Origin: RH-AL1 sp965198495
GTDB taxonomy: Bacteria; Pseudomonadota; Alphaproteobacteria; Rhizobiales; Beijerinckiaceae
Assembly (NCBI GenBank): GCA_965198495.1
Contig: CBDAPL010000001.1
Span: forward strand, 1,674,001-1,738,000
Length of the DNA stretch: 64,000 nucleotides
Reading direction: 5' to 3'
This document shows positions 1-9,362 of this stretch, in pieces; position 1 is the stretch's first letter; each line of letters opens with the position of its first letter. The notes beneath the pieces are model-generated. The model was not told the DNA's origin, ran no database searches, and was given only the letters and a program-made list of their open reading frames with translations. The translations under genes and the position numbers were made by a program.

Positions 1-2569
1 CCAAGCCGGTACCCGCCTCCCTTTCACCGGCCTGAAGGCGTTCGAAGGGATCGAAAATCCGCTCCAGATTTTCGGTGGCGATGCCGGGCCCGGTGTCGGC
101 CACAACGATGTCCGCGACCTGGTTGCGGTAGCTGACCGTGAAGCTGATGCTGCCCTCGCTCGTGAACTTGATGGCGTTCGACAACAGGTTGATGATGATC
201 TGGCGCAGCCGCTTTTCGTCGCCCGCCGCCGTAGGCGGCAGATCGGGTGAGATCGAAGTCAGGAAGTCGATCCGTTTGGCGGCGGCCTGGACCGAGAACA
301 TGTCGACGATCTGCGTCAGGAAAAGATGGGTCGAGATCTCGTCGCGCGACAGGTCGAGCTTGCCGGCCTCGATCTTGGAGATATCGAGCAGGCCGTCGAT
401 GAGACCGGATAGATGATTGGCGCTGCGCCGCATCACGGCGATCTGGCGACGCGGGTTGGCGGCGAGGTCGCGGTCACGCTCCAGCAATTGGGCATACCCC
501 ATGATCGTATTCAGGGGCGTGCGCAACTCATGGCTCAAGCCGACCACGTAGCGGCTCTTGGCGAAGTTCGCCGCCTCGGCGACCTCCTTGGCTCGCTTGA
601 GGGCCGCGTCGGTCCGCTCGTGCGCCTCGATTTCCTCAATCAGCAGTTGCGTCTGCCGCAAGGTCTCGTCCTGCGCGGCACGCCGGCTGACTTGGACGAG
701 GACGAAAAGCCAGCTGAACACACCGACCACAATCGTCAGCGAGAAGAAGACCTTCCACATGGTCGCCGTCAGCTGCGCGGCGTCGATCCTGTGGTTTGCG
801 GCCACCTGCAGGCCGATCACACCCAGCATCAAGGCGACGAGAACAAGCGAGAGGCCGAACGCCAGCACGAACTCGACGAGATGCGGTTTGACGAAGCGCC
901 GCAGCGCCTCGGGCAGCACACCGGTCAAGCCGCTCGTCAATTGATCATGCATGCGGCCATGCGGTTTGCAAAGATCGTGGCAGCGCGCGTCGAGCGAGCA
1001 GCACAAGGAACAAATCGGTCCGGCGTAGGCCGGACAGGATGCCATGTCCTCCGTTTCGAAGGCGTTCTCGCAGATGCAGCAGCGGACCTCCGATTGGCCG
1101 GTCCATTCGTTGCGCGACGCGCGCGCGATATAGAACCGGCTGCGCGTCAAGAGCGCGATCAAGGGAACACACAGCAGTGCCACCAAGAGAGCCAGGAACG
1201 GCGCCAACGCCTTGGCGAATGCGCCGAACGCGTCGAGCTGCGCGAGCGTCGCGACAATCGTCGCCAGGGCCATGGAGCCAACGCCAACGGGATTGATATC
1301 GTAGAGGTGCGCGCGCTTGAATTCGATGCCGGGCGGGCTGAGGCCCAACGGCTTGTTGATGACGAGATCGGCGACGAGCGCGCCGACCCAGGCGACGGCG
1401 ACGCTCGAGTAGAACGCAAGCGTCTGCTCGAGCGCGCGGTAGACGCCGAGCTCCATGATGAGAAGCGCCACGATGACGTTGAAGACCAGCCAGACGACAC
1501 GCCCGGGATGCGAGTGCGTCAGCCGCGAGAAGAAGTTCGACCAGGCGATCGACCCGGCATAGGCGTTCGTCACGTTGATCTTGATCTGGCAAACCACGAC
1601 GAAGACGCACGTCAAGGCCAGCGCGGCAGGACGTGAGCTCACGAGATCCATGAAGGCGTAGGCATACATCCGAGGCGGATCGCCCGCGAGATCGCGGGCC
1701 ACGCCGTGACGGAACAGGTAGACGGCTAGAAAAGAGCCGGCGAGAAGCTTGAGGCTTCCTACGACGATCCAACCCGGCCCGGCGGATAGAAGGGCAAACC
1801 ACCAGGCCTTCGGTTTCTCGCGTCGATCCGGAAGGAAGCGCAGGTAATCGACCTGCTCGCCGACCTGCACGATCAGCGCGATCGTTACGGAGGCGGCGGC
1901 GCCGAAGGAGATCATCTGAAATCCCGCGGCGTCACCCGACGCTCCGGCGAACGAACGCCAGTTGGCGATCGCGTGCGGATCACGCAGCACGATCGCCATA
2001 ATCGGCAACAGATTGAGCACGATCCATACCGGTTGTGTCCAAACCTGCAGCAGGCTGATCGCGCTGATGCCGTAGGTCACGAGCGGTATGACCGACAGCG
2101 CGCTGACGAGATAGCCGATCGGCAGGGGCAAGCCGAGGCAGAGGTTGAGAGCCATCGCGAGAATGACGGACTCGATCGCGAAAAAGAGGAAGGTGAAGGA
2201 GGCGTAGATCAGCGAGGTGATGGTCGAGCCGATGTAGCCGAAGCCCGCGCCCCTCGTGAGCAGGTCTATGTCGACGCCGAACTTGGCGGCGTAGAAGCAG
2301 ATCGGCAGGGCTGTCGCGACGATGATGCAGCCGACCACGACGATCGCGGCGAAAGCGTTGACGAAGCCGTAATTCAGCGTGATCGATCCGCCGATCGCCT
2401 CCAGCGCGAGGAACGACACGGCGCCGAGCGCGGTCTGGCCAACCTGCTCGGCCGACCAGCGACGCGCCTTCTTCGCGGTAAAGCGGAGCGCGAAATCCTC
2501 AAGGGTCTGATTGGCGACCCATTGGTTGTACTCACGCCTGACACGATCGATCCTCTGACGCCCGGCCAT
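1..2569 (-). CDS. NCS1-type permease fused to a sensor histidine kinase (C-terminus beyond the window)
   Basis: The minus frame is open from an ATG at 2569 to the left edge, giving about 856 visible codons. Residues ~1-480 are a multi-pass membrane domain resembling nucleobase/hydantoin:cation symporters (NCS1/CodB). Residues ~490-535 are cysteine-rich (CCIC, CPAY, CSLCC, CHDLC) and could bind metal or sense redox. Two more hydrophobic segments and a coiled-coil (~600-665) lead into a histidine kinase: H-box SHELRTPLN with its His near residue 680, N-box NLLSNAIKF, G1 DTGPGI, F-box FDPFER, and the start of GTGL at the edge. Any receiver domain would lie outside. The ATG follows a GA-rich ribosome site. 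The gene diverges from the amide/urea transporter operon, so it is a plausible sensor for that substrate (inference). Domain calls are confident; ligand and C-terminal architecture are not. Confidence 0.85.
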   Translation of the reverse strand, partial: MAGRQRIDRVRREYNQWVANQTLEDFALRFTAKKARRWSAEQVGQTALGAVSFLALEAIGGSITLNYGFVNAFAAIVVVGCIIVATALPICFYAAKFGVDIDLLTRGAGFGYIGSTITSLIYASFTFLFFAIESVILAMALNLCLGLPLPIGYLVSALSVIPLVTYGISAISLLQVWTQPVWIVLNLLPIMAIVLRDPHAIANWRSFAGASGDAAGFQMISFGAAASVTIALIVQVGEQVDYLRFLPDRREKPKAWWFALLSAGPGWIVVGSLKLLAGSFLAVYLFRHGVARDLAGDPPRMYAYAFMDLVSSRPAALALTCVFVVVCQIKINVTNAYAGSIAWSNFFSRLTHSHPGRVVWLVFNVIVALLIMELGVYRALEQTLAFYSSVAVAWVGALVADLVINKPLGLSPPGIEFKRAHLYDINPVGVGSMALATIVATLAQLDAFGAFAKALAPFLALLVALLCVPLIALLTRSRFYIARASRNEWTGQSEVRCCICENAFETEDMASCPAYAGPICSLCCSLDARCHDLCKPHGRMHDQLTSGLTGVLPEALRRFVKPHLVEFVLAFGLSLVLVALMLGVIGLQVAANHRIDAAQLTATMWKVFFSLTIVVGVFSWLFVLVQVSRRAAQDETLRQTQLLIEEIEAHERTDAALKRAKEVAEAANFAKSRYVVGLSHELRTPLNTIMGYAQLLERDRDLAANPRRQIAVMRRSANHLSGLIDGLLDISKIEAGKLDLSRDEISTHLFLTQIVDMFSVQAAAKRIDFLTSISPDLPPTAAGDEKRLRQIIINLLSNAIKFTSEGSISFTVSYRNQVADIVVADTGPGIATENLERIFDPFERLQAGEREAGTGL

Positions 2570-2581
2570 CGCTCTCTCGCT

Positions 2582-2628
2582 CTCCAAGCCTGTTCGATCC
2601 AAGCCTGTTCGATCCAAGCCTGTTCGAT
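2582..2628. repeat. 15-bp tandem repeat, three copies
   Basis: The 15-base unit TCCAAGCCTGTTCGA occurs three times perfectly at 2582-2596, 2597-2611 and 2612-2626. It starts 13 bases upstream of the ATG of the minus-strand permease-kinase, so it lies in that gene's 5' untranslated leader. The unit is unrelated to the other short arrays in the window. Confidence 0.95.
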
Positions 2629-2797
2629 CGGCACGGCTCAAGCGGCATCGTCGGACACCTCGCGAGCGGGCATGAGCATATCAGGCATATCGCGGTGCGG
2701 CATACGCTATCCTACGTATTGTAGGCCTGCCGGATTGCCCGCCTTCTAGCGCCGTGCCCGCTCCGTAGAGCTGGGCAGTGAAATGTAGAGGGCAGAC
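2629..2797. promoter_or_regulatory. Divergent promoter region of permease-kinase and amide ABC operon
   Basis: This 169-base spacer separates the two divergent genes and should hold both promoters. An inverted repeat, CCTAC-N5-GTAGG, lies at 2711-2725 and could be an operator. I see no convincing sigma-54 -24/-12 element. Confidence 0.4.
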
Positions 2798-4057
2798 ATG
2801 GCAAAAGACGATCGCGACGGTCATAACGATCTCCCGAGGCGGCAGGTCTTGAAGGCGATGGCCGCCTTGCCGGCGGTCGGACTTTTCGGTTCCAGAGCCT
2901 TGGCGGCCGGACCGGCCACCAAGGCGGTCGACGCGACCGGCCTCGCGGTGACCGATGATTCCGTCACTGTCGGCATCCTTCATTCGATCACCGGCACGAT
3001 GGCGATCTCGGAGACTGGCTCGGTCGAGGCCGAGAAGCTCGCCATCTCGCAGATCAATGCCTCGGGCGGTGTGCTCGGGCGCCAAATCAAGGTCATCCAG
3101 GAGGATGGCGCCAGCGACTGGCCGACCTTCGCCGAGAAAGCCAAGAAGCTCCTTGTCAACGATCATTGCGCCGCCGTGTTCGGCTGCTGGACATCGGCCT
3201 CGCGCAAGGCGGTGCTGCCGGTGTTCGAGCAGTACAACGGGATGCTCTACTACCCAACGTTTTACGAGGGTCTCGAGGAATCCAAGAACGTCATCTACAC
3301 CGGTCAGGAGGCGACACAGCAGATTCTCGCTGGGCTCAATTGGCTGGAAAAGGAGAAGAAGGCCAAGACATATTATCTTCTCGGCTCCGATTACATCTGG
3401 CCGCGCACGTCCAACAAGATTGCCCGCAAGCATATCGAGGAGCATCTGAAGCAGAAGGTCGTCGGCGAGGATTATTTCCCGCTCGGCCACACGCAGTTCA
3501 ATTCGGTGATCAACAAGATCAAGCTGAAGAAGCCGGACGTGATCTACGCCATCATCGTCGGCGGGTCTAACGTCGCCTTCTACAAGCAGCTGAAGGCCGC
3601 CGGCATCGATCTTTCGAAGCAGACCCTGATGACGATATCGGTCACGGAAGACGAGATCGACGGCATCGGCGGCGAGAACATCGCCAACGCTCTCGCATGC
3701 ATGAAATACTTCCAGTCGATCGACACGCCGGAGAACAAGAAGTTCGTCGCCGCCTTCAAGAAGATGTGGGGCGAGAAGACGGTGATCGGCGACGTCACGC
3801 AAGCCGCTTATCTCGGGCCCTGGTTGTGGAAGTTCACCGCGGAAAAGGCCGGCAGCTTCGACGTCGACAAGATCGCCGCCGCCTCGCCCGGCATCGAGTT
3901 CAAGGACGCGCCGGAAGGCTACGTGCGTATTCATCCCAACCATCATCTCTGGTCGAAGACCCGCATCGGCCGCGCCCGCACCGATGGACAGTTCGATATC
4001 GTCTACACGACCCCGGACCTCATCGAACCGAACCCTTTCCCCAAGGGCTACCAGTAG
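2798..4057 (+). CDS. urtA: Urea/short-chain amide ABC transporter, substrate-binding protein
   Basis: A 419-residue periplasmic binding protein of the branched-chain-amino-acid/UrtA type (Peripla_BP fold). A twin-arginine signal is visible (R14-R15, then QVLK and a hydrophobic stretch ending near ALAAG), so Tat export is likely. The mature part begins with VTVGILHSITGTMA, typical of UrtA/FmdD proteins. AGAGGG upstream of ATG 2798 supports the start. It leads an operon with two permeases, two ATPases and formamidase, as in the fmd amide-uptake cluster of Methylophilus. The ligand is therefore more likely formamide or a related amide than urea alone (inference). Confidence 0.9.
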   Translation: MAKDDRDGHNDLPRRQVLKAMAALPAVGLFGSRALAAGPATKAVDATGLAVTDDSVTVGILHSITGTMAISETGSVEAEKLAISQINASGGVLGRQIKVIQEDGASDWPTFAEKAKKLLVNDHCAAVFGCWTSASRKAVLPVFEQYNGMLYYPTFYEGLEESKNVIYTGQEATQQILAGLNWLEKEKKAKTYYLLGSDYIWPRTSNKIARKHIEEHLKQKVVGEDYFPLGHTQFNSVINKIKLKKPDVIYAIIVGGSNVAFYKQLKAAGIDLSKQTLMTISVTEDEIDGIGGENIANALACMKYFQSIDTPENKKFVAAFKKMWGEKTVIGDVTQAAYLGPWLWKFTAEKAGSFDVDKIAAASPGIEFKDAPEGYVRIHPNHHLWSKTRIGRARTDGQFDIVYTTPDLIEPNPFPKGYQ

Positions 4058-4179
4058 GATCTCGCCGGCTCGCGGACGCGGCGGCGAAGTCGAACTGATG
4101 TTCGGCGCGCCGGCGATGGACCGCGGGCATTGATGCTGCGGTGACGCGCAGACATGCCGGGCAATGGAAGGGCACAGCG

Positions 4180-5106
4180 ATGCTTGGTGGGTACTCGTTA
4201 GGCGACCTTGGTTCGATCTTCGTGATGCAGGGCTTCGCCGGCCTGATCTTGTTTTCGGTCTTCGTTCTCATGGCGCTCGGCCTCGCGATCATCTTCGGTC
4301 AGATGGGCGTCATCAACATGGCGCACGGGGAGTTCATGATCCTCGGCGCCTACATGACCTATCTCACGGCGCAGGGCTTCCAGCGCTACCTTCCATCGCT
4401 GTTCGGCGGGTACTTCTTCGTCGCCATTGTTCTGGCTTTTCTCGCGTCCGGCGCGCTCGGCCTGCTCGTGGAATGGGCGCTCATCAAACGATTGTACCAT
4501 CGCCCGCTCGATACGTTGCTGGCGACGTGGGGACTGAGCCTCATCCTACAGCAGAGCTACCGTTCGATTTTCGGGGCGCGCGAGGTCGGCGTGGATCTTC
4601 CGCAATGGATGCTCGGATCCTGGCACGCGACGGACTCGATCGAGATCCCGATCAACGGCATGCTGATCATGGGTCTCACCATCCTGATCACCATCGGTGT
4701 CGGCTACATGATGTATTTCTCCCGCTGGGGTCGCTCGGTCCGCGCCGTGGTGCAGAACCGGCCGATCGCTGGCGCCGTTGGTATCGACACCGAGAAAGTC
4801 GACCGCTACACGTTCGGGATCGGCTGCGGCATCGCCGGTGTCGCGGGGTGTGCCTTCACGATGATCGGTTCGACGGGCCCGACATCCGGCCAGCTCTACA
4901 TCGTCAACGCCTTCCTCATCGTCGTCTTCGGTGGCGCGCAGAGTCTCATCGGCACGATCGCGTCGGCCTTCACGATCTCGCAGACCCAGTCGACCCTCGA
5001 GTTCTTTCTTTCGGGGTCCATGGCGTCGGTCATCACGCTGCTCCTCGTCGTCGGTCTCCTGATGCTGCGGCCCCAAGGCCTGTTCGTCCTCAAAGTGCGC
5101 CGGTAA
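4180..5106 (+). CDS. urtB: Urea/amide ABC transporter, permease UrtB
   Basis: A LivH-type inner-membrane permease of 308 residues, with the characteristic segment GQMGVINMAHGEFMILGAY near the N-terminus and several further hydrophobic helices. I place the start at ATG 4180, which is preceded by GGAAGGG. An in-frame GTG at 4141 would add 13 polar residues without a good ribosome site. It pairs with the next gene, nine bases downstream, to form the channel of the transporter. About 120 bases without a gene separate it from urtA. Confidence 0.9.
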   Translation: MLGGYSLGDLGSIFVMQGFAGLILFSVFVLMALGLAIIFGQMGVINMAHGEFMILGAYMTYLTAQGFQRYLPSLFGGYFFVAIVLAFLASGALGLLVEWALIKRLYHRPLDTLLATWGLSLILQQSYRSIFGAREVGVDLPQWMLGSWHATDSIEIPINGMLIMGLTILITIGVGYMMYFSRWGRSVRAVVQNRPIAGAVGIDTEKVDRYTFGIGCGIAGVAGCAFTMIGSTGPTSGQLYIVNAFLIVVFGGAQSLIGTIASAFTISQTQSTLEFFLSGSMASVITLLLVVGLLMLRPQGLFVLKVRR

Positions 5107-5115
5107 GGAGCTTTT

Positions 5116-6246
5116 ATGCCGAACGGTACCAGTTTCTTCGGCCGCGCCGGCTGGCTCAACCTCGCGGTTCTCGCGATTGTCCTTCTCGTCATCTTCCCGG
5201 CGCTACTTGATCCGTTCCGACTGAACCTGGTCGGCAAGTATCTAACCTACGCCTTCGTCGCGATGGGCCTGGTCCTCTGCTGGGGATACGGCGGCATCCT
5301 CAGTCTTGGGCAAGGCGTGTTCTTCGGTCTCGGCGGCTATTGCATGGCGATGTACCTCAAGCTTGAGGCCTCAAGCGTCGCCAACACCAAAATACAATCG
5401 ACACCCGGCATTCCCGACTTCATGGATTGGAACCAGATCACCGCGCTGCCGGCTTTCTGGATCCCGTTCAAGAGCCTGCCTTTGACGATCATCGCGGTCC
5501 TCGTCATACCGACGCTGCTCGCGGTGATCCTCAGCTACGCCATGTTCAAGCGGCGTGTCGGCGGCGTCTATTTCGCCATCATCACGCAGGCGGTCGCCTC
5601 GATCCTGACGATCCTTATCATCGGCCAGCAGGGCTACACGGGCGGCGTCAACGGCATCACCGACCTGCGCACCTTGCACGGATGGGACATCCGAACGGAC
5701 CACGCGCACACAATCCTCTATTTCTTGAACGCCGCGCTGCTCATCGGCTGTCTGCTCGTCGGGCAATATATCACGCGCTCCAAGCTCGGGCGCATCCTCG
5801 TCGCCATGCGCAGCAAGGTCGACCGGGTGCGTTTCTCGGGCTATTCGGTGGCGGCGTTCCAGGTCTTCGCCTTCTCCGTCGCGGCGCTCTTCGCGGCGAT
5901 CGGCGGCGCGATGTTCACGTTGCAGGTTGGCTTCATGTCGCCGACCTTCGTTGGCATCACGCCATCGATCGAAATGGTGATCTACGCCGCCGTCGGCGGC
6001 CGCTACTCGCTGTTTGGCGCGATCTACGGGACGCTGCTCGTCAACTGGGCCAAGACGAGCTTCTCCGAGAGCTTCCCGGAACTCTGGTTGTTCGGTCTGG
6101 GCGCGCTGTTCATCGCGGTCGTCATGCTGTTCCCGAACGGTCTTGCCGGCATCTACCGGACCACGGTCGAGACGCGGATAAAGAGGCTGCTCGGTTCGCG
6201 CTCCTTGAAGGAGCCGACCGACGTCCTCCAGCAACCGGCGGAGTGA
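5116..6246 (+). CDS. urtC: Urea/amide ABC transporter, permease UrtC
   Basis: A LivM-type permease of 376 residues with about ten predicted helices. The family motif GYGGILSLGQGVFFGLGGY is present near residue 60, and RRVGGVYFAIITQA follows. AAGGAG precedes the ATG. It sits nine bases after urtB and four before urtD, so the genes are co-transcribed. The extra segment with polar residues between helices 3 and 4 (around residues 90-120) is usual in UrtC and distinguishes it from LivM. Confidence 0.9.
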   Translation: MPNGTSFFGRAGWLNLAVLAIVLLVIFPALLDPFRLNLVGKYLTYAFVAMGLVLCWGYGGILSLGQGVFFGLGGYCMAMYLKLEASSVANTKIQSTPGIPDFMDWNQITALPAFWIPFKSLPLTIIAVLVIPTLLAVILSYAMFKRRVGGVYFAIITQAVASILTILIIGQQGYTGGVNGITDLRTLHGWDIRTDHAHTILYFLNAALLIGCLLVGQYITRSKLGRILVAMRSKVDRVRFSGYSVAAFQVFAFSVAALFAAIGGAMFTLQVGFMSPTFVGITPSIEMVIYAAVGGRYSLFGAIYGTLLVNWAKTSFSESFPELWLFGLGALFIAVVMLFPNGLAGIYRTTVETRIKRLLGSRSLKEPTDVLQQPAE

Positions 6247-6250
6247 GCGC

Positions 6251-7003
6251 GTGACGATCGGCAGCAACACCGACTATCTCCTCGCCGTCGAGAAGCTGAC
6301 CGTCTCGTTCGATGGGTTCAAGGCGGTCAACGACCTCACCTTCTACGTCGACGAGAAGGACATCCGCGTCATCATCGGCCCCAACGGGGCAGGCAAGACG
6401 ACGGTCCTCGACCTGATCTGCGGCAAGACGAAAGCCAGCGAAGGCTCGATCAAGTTCCGCAATCGCGAACTCACCAAGATGAGCGAGAGCCAGATCGTGC
6501 TCGCCGGCGTCGGCCGGAAGTTCCAGACGCCATCGATCTATGACGATCTCACGGTTTTCGAGAACCTCGAGATCTCCTATCCGAAAGGACGGTCCGTCTT
6601 CGGCGCGCTCACGTTCAAGCGCGATCGCGCGGTGATCGATCGCGTCGAGGAAATCGCCGGCATCGTCTTCCTCAAGGATCATCTTCAGAAGAGCGCCGAA
6701 TTCCTGAGCCACGGCCAGAAGCAGTGGCTCGAAATCGGCATGCTCCTCATTCAGGAGCCGGACCTGATGATGCTCGACGAACCGGTCGCCGGCATGAGCG
6801 TCAGCGAACGTCTGAAGACGGCTGAACTGCTCAATCGCATCACCGCCGATCGCAGCGTGATCGTCATCGAGCACGACATGAAGTTCGTCGAGGATATCGC
6901 ACGCACCGTGACCGTCCTGCACCAAGGCAAGATCCTGTCCGAGGGGACGATGGCGCAGGTCAAGAGCGATCCGAAAGTCGTCGAAGTCTATCTCGGGCAC
7001 TGA
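6251..7003 (+). CDS. urtD: Urea/amide ABC transporter, ATP-binding protein UrtD
   Basis: A 250-residue ABC ATPase of the LivG/UrtD type. Walker A is GPNGAGKTT, the signature is LSHGQKQW and Walker B is LMMLDEP followed by VAGM; the H-loop IVIEHDM is intact, so the protein should hydrolyse ATP. LSHGQKQWLEIGM is characteristic of UrtD rather than LivG. It starts with GTG at 6251, four bases after urtC, indicating translational coupling. Confidence 0.92.
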   Translation: MTIGSNTDYLLAVEKLTVSFDGFKAVNDLTFYVDEKDIRVIIGPNGAGKTTVLDLICGKTKASEGSIKFRNRELTKMSESQIVLAGVGRKFQTPSIYDDLTVFENLEISYPKGRSVFGALTFKRDRAVIDRVEEIAGIVFLKDHLQKSAEFLSHGQKQWLEIGMLLIQEPDLMMLDEPVAGMSVSERLKTAELLNRITADRSVIVIEHDMKFVEDIARTVTVLHQGKILSEGTMAQVKSDPKVVEVYLGH

Positions 7004-7024
7004 GCCCGGCCATCGGAGCAGCTG

Positions 7025-7726
7025 ATGTCGCCATCCGTCCTGACCATCGACGATCTTCACGTGGCTTATGGCCAAAGCGAGGTGCTGCGCGGTCTGAATC
7101 TCGCCGTGGCGCGCAACGAGATCGTGGCTCTCATGGGCCGCAACGGCATGGGCAAGACGACGCTGATGAAGGCGCTGATCGGTCTGCTGCCGGCGCGGCG
7201 CGGCGCGGTCACTGTCGGAGGCGCCGACATCTCCGCGATGAAGAGCTACCAGCGCGTCGTGCGGGGCGTGGCCTACGTTCCGCAGGGCCGCATGGTGTTC
7301 TCCGCCATGACGGTCGAGGAGAACATCGAGACCGGGCTCGGCAAGGCCAAGAAGAGCGGCATGCTCGCCGAGATCTACGAGCTCTTTCCTGTCCTGAAAG
7401 AAATGCGCACGCGGCGCGGCGGCAACCTCTCCGGTGGTCAGCAGCAGCAGCTTGCCATCGCGCGCGCGCTCGCCAGCGAACCGAAGGTTCTTCTGCTCGA
7501 CGAGCCGACGGAGGGCATCCAGCCTTCGATCATCCGCGAGATGGCGCGCACGCTCAGGCGCATTCGCGATGAGCGCGGCCTTTCCATCCTCGTGTCAGAG
7601 CAGGTCTTGAGTTTCGCGCTCGACGTCGCCGATCGCGTCGTCGTCATCGAGAACGGTGAACTCGTCCATGAAGAGACGGGCGATGCGATCGACGGCGCCA
7701 AGATCTCGAGCTTTCTGTCCGTGTAG
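7025..7726 (+). CDS. urtE: Urea/amide ABC transporter, ATP-binding protein UrtE
   Basis: The second ABC ATPase (233 residues, LivF/UrtE type). Walker A is GRNGMGKTT, the signature LSGGQQQQLAIARAL and Walker B LLLDEPTEGI. It completes the five-component transporter started by urtA. GGAGCAGCTG precedes ATG 7025. The formamidase gene follows after 19 bases, in the same transcription unit. Confidence 0.92.
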   Translation: MSPSVLTIDDLHVAYGQSEVLRGLNLAVARNEIVALMGRNGMGKTTLMKALIGLLPARRGAVTVGGADISAMKSYQRVVRGVAYVPQGRMVFSAMTVEENIETGLGKAKKSGMLAEIYELFPVLKEMRTRRGGNLSGGQQQQLAIARALASEPKVLLLDEPTEGIQPSIIREMARTLRRIRDERGLSILVSEQVLSFALDVADRVVVIENGELVHEETGDAIDGAKISSFLSV

Positions 7727-7745
7727 TCCGTAGAAGGAGAAAACC

Positions 7746-8975
7746 ATGACCGAGACCCTCATCAAGGTCGACCTGACGCAATCCGCCTACGACAACGAGA
7801 TGGTCCACAACCGTTGGCATCCCGACATCCCGATGGTCGCGACGGTCAAGCCGGGCGATGACTTCATCATCGAGACCTACGACTGGACCGGCGGCTTTAT
7901 CAAGAACAACGACGATGCCTCCGACGTGCGCGACATCGACCTCTCGATCGTGCACTTCCTCTCGGGTCCGATCGGCGTCAAAGGCGCCGAGCCGGGTGAC
8001 CTCCTCGTGGTCGATATCCTCGACATCGGCCCGATCACCGGCAACGAGTGGGGCTTCAACGGCGCCTTCTCGAAGAAGAACGGCGGCGGTTTCCTCACCA
8101 ATCATTTCCCGACGGCGCAGAAGTCGATCTGGGACATCAAGGGCATGTACACGAGCTCGCGCCACGTGCCCGGCATCGGGTTCGCCGGCCTCGTCCATCC
8201 CGGCCTGATCGGTTGCCTGCCCGATCCCAAGCTGCTCGCGACCTGGAATAAGCGCGAGACGGAGTTCATCGCGGCGAACCCGAACCACGAGACAGGCGTC
8301 GCCAACCCGCCGTTCGAGCCGACCGCTCACATGGGCATGCTCAAGGGCGAGGCGCGGATGAAGGCCGCCAGCGAAGGCGCCCGTACGGTGCCGCCGCGCG
8401 AGCACGGCGGCAACATGGACATCAAGGACCTTTCGCGCGGCTCGAAGATTTATTTCCCCGTCTACGTGCCGGGCGCCGGGCTCTCGATGGGCGACCTCCA
8501 CTTCAGCCAGGGCGACGGCGAGATCACCTTCTGCGGCGCCATCGAGATGGCGGGCTGGCTGCATCTCAAGGTCGACGTGATCAAGGACGGCATGTCGAAA
8601 TACGGGATCAAGAGCCCGATCTTCAAGCCGAGCCCGATCAAGCCGAATTACACCGATTATCTGATCTTCGATGGCATCTCCGTCGACGAGCACGGCCAGC
8701 AGCACTACCTCGATGTCGGCGTCGCCTACCGCCAGGCTTGTTTGGCGGCCATCGAATACCTGAAGAAGTTCGGTTATTCCGGGGAGCAGGCGTATTCCAT
8801 CCTCGGCACCGCGCCGGTGCAGGGACACATCTCTGGCGTCGTCGATGTACCGAATGCTTGCGCGACCCTCTGGATCCCAACCGAGATCTTCGACTTCGAC
8901 ATCAACCCGGGGATGGCCGGACCGACGAAGTTCCTCGACGGCAGCGTCATGCTGCCGACAGCACCCGATCTCTGA
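7746..8975 (+). CDS. fmdA: Formamidase/acetamidase
   Basis: A 409-residue cytoplasmic metal-dependent amidase of the FmdA/AmdA family, which hydrolyses formamide (and less well acetamide) to the acid and ammonia. The length matches the Methylophilus enzyme. Family features include the N-terminal VHNRWHPDIP and central GDLHFSQGDGEITFCGA. AGAAGGAG precedes ATG 7746. Its place directly behind a dedicated ABC transporter indicates that amide is imported and then hydrolysed for nitrogen. The exact amide is inferred from family and context. Confidence 0.93.
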   Translation: MTETLIKVDLTQSAYDNEMVHNRWHPDIPMVATVKPGDDFIIETYDWTGGFIKNNDDASDVRDIDLSIVHFLSGPIGVKGAEPGDLLVVDILDIGPITGNEWGFNGAFSKKNGGGFLTNHFPTAQKSIWDIKGMYTSSRHVPGIGFAGLVHPGLIGCLPDPKLLATWNKRETEFIAANPNHETGVANPPFEPTAHMGMLKGEARMKAASEGARTVPPREHGGNMDIKDLSRGSKIYFPVYVPGAGLSMGDLHFSQGDGEITFCGAIEMAGWLHLKVDVIKDGMSKYGIKSPIFKPSPIKPNYTDYLIFDGISVDEHGQQHYLDVGVAYRQACLAAIEYLKKFGYSGEQAYSILGTAPVQGHISGVVDVPNACATLWIPTEIFDFDINPGMAGPTKFLDGSVMLPTAPDL

Positions 8976-8986
8976 GGGCGCGCGCC

Positions 8987-9307
8987 ATGCCGGTCTACGA
9001 CTACCAGTGCGCGACCTGCGGCCCGTTCACCGCCTTCAACGCGATGGCGGACTATGCCAAACCGGCGGCGTGCGACGCGTGCGGCGCCGCGGCCCCACGC
9101 GGTTTCAACGCCGCGCCTGCCCTTGCCCAGATGGACGCGAGCGTGCGGCGCGGCCTCGCCGTCAATGAGCGCTCGCGTCATGAACCCAGACGCTCGAGTG
9201 GCCGGCATCCGTCGGGGTGCGGCTGCTGCGGCCCCGCCAAACGCCCGGTCGCGGCGGGCGCCGCGAAATCCTTCCCGGCCGCCAGGCCGTGGATGATCAG
9301 CCACTGA
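8987..9307 (+). CDS. fmdB: FmdB-family zinc-ribbon protein
   Basis: A 106-residue protein starting at ATG 8987. It opens with MPVYDYQCATCG and carries the second knuckle ACDACG near residue 30, the CxxC...CxxC zinc ribbon of FmdB/CxxC_CXXC_SSSS proteins. A second cysteine cluster (GCGCC) lies near the C-terminus and the tail is basic. FmdB was described as a regulatory protein of formamidase expression, but the family is small and poorly understood. It lies 11 bases after fmdA. Confidence 0.88.
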   Translation: MPVYDYQCATCGPFTAFNAMADYAKPAACDACGAAAPRGFNAAPALAQMDASVRRGLAVNERSRHEPRRSSGRHPSGCGCCGPAKRPVAAGAAKSFPAARPWMISH

Positions 9308-9362
9308 CGTGGACCCGGTCGCGGCTTTCGCGCCGCGACCCAAACCTCAATGGGTAGACGTC

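Noticed and set aside
413..1636. Long plus-strand open frame opposite the permease-kinase
   Set aside because: Arg/Gln/Glu-rich product without domain features; it is the GC-biased shadow of the minus-strand gene, which has clear motifs.
2629..2797. Sigma-54/NtrC promoter for the amide operon
   Set aside because: No GG-N10-GC pair with the wider TGGCAC/TTGC consensus was found at a suitable distance.
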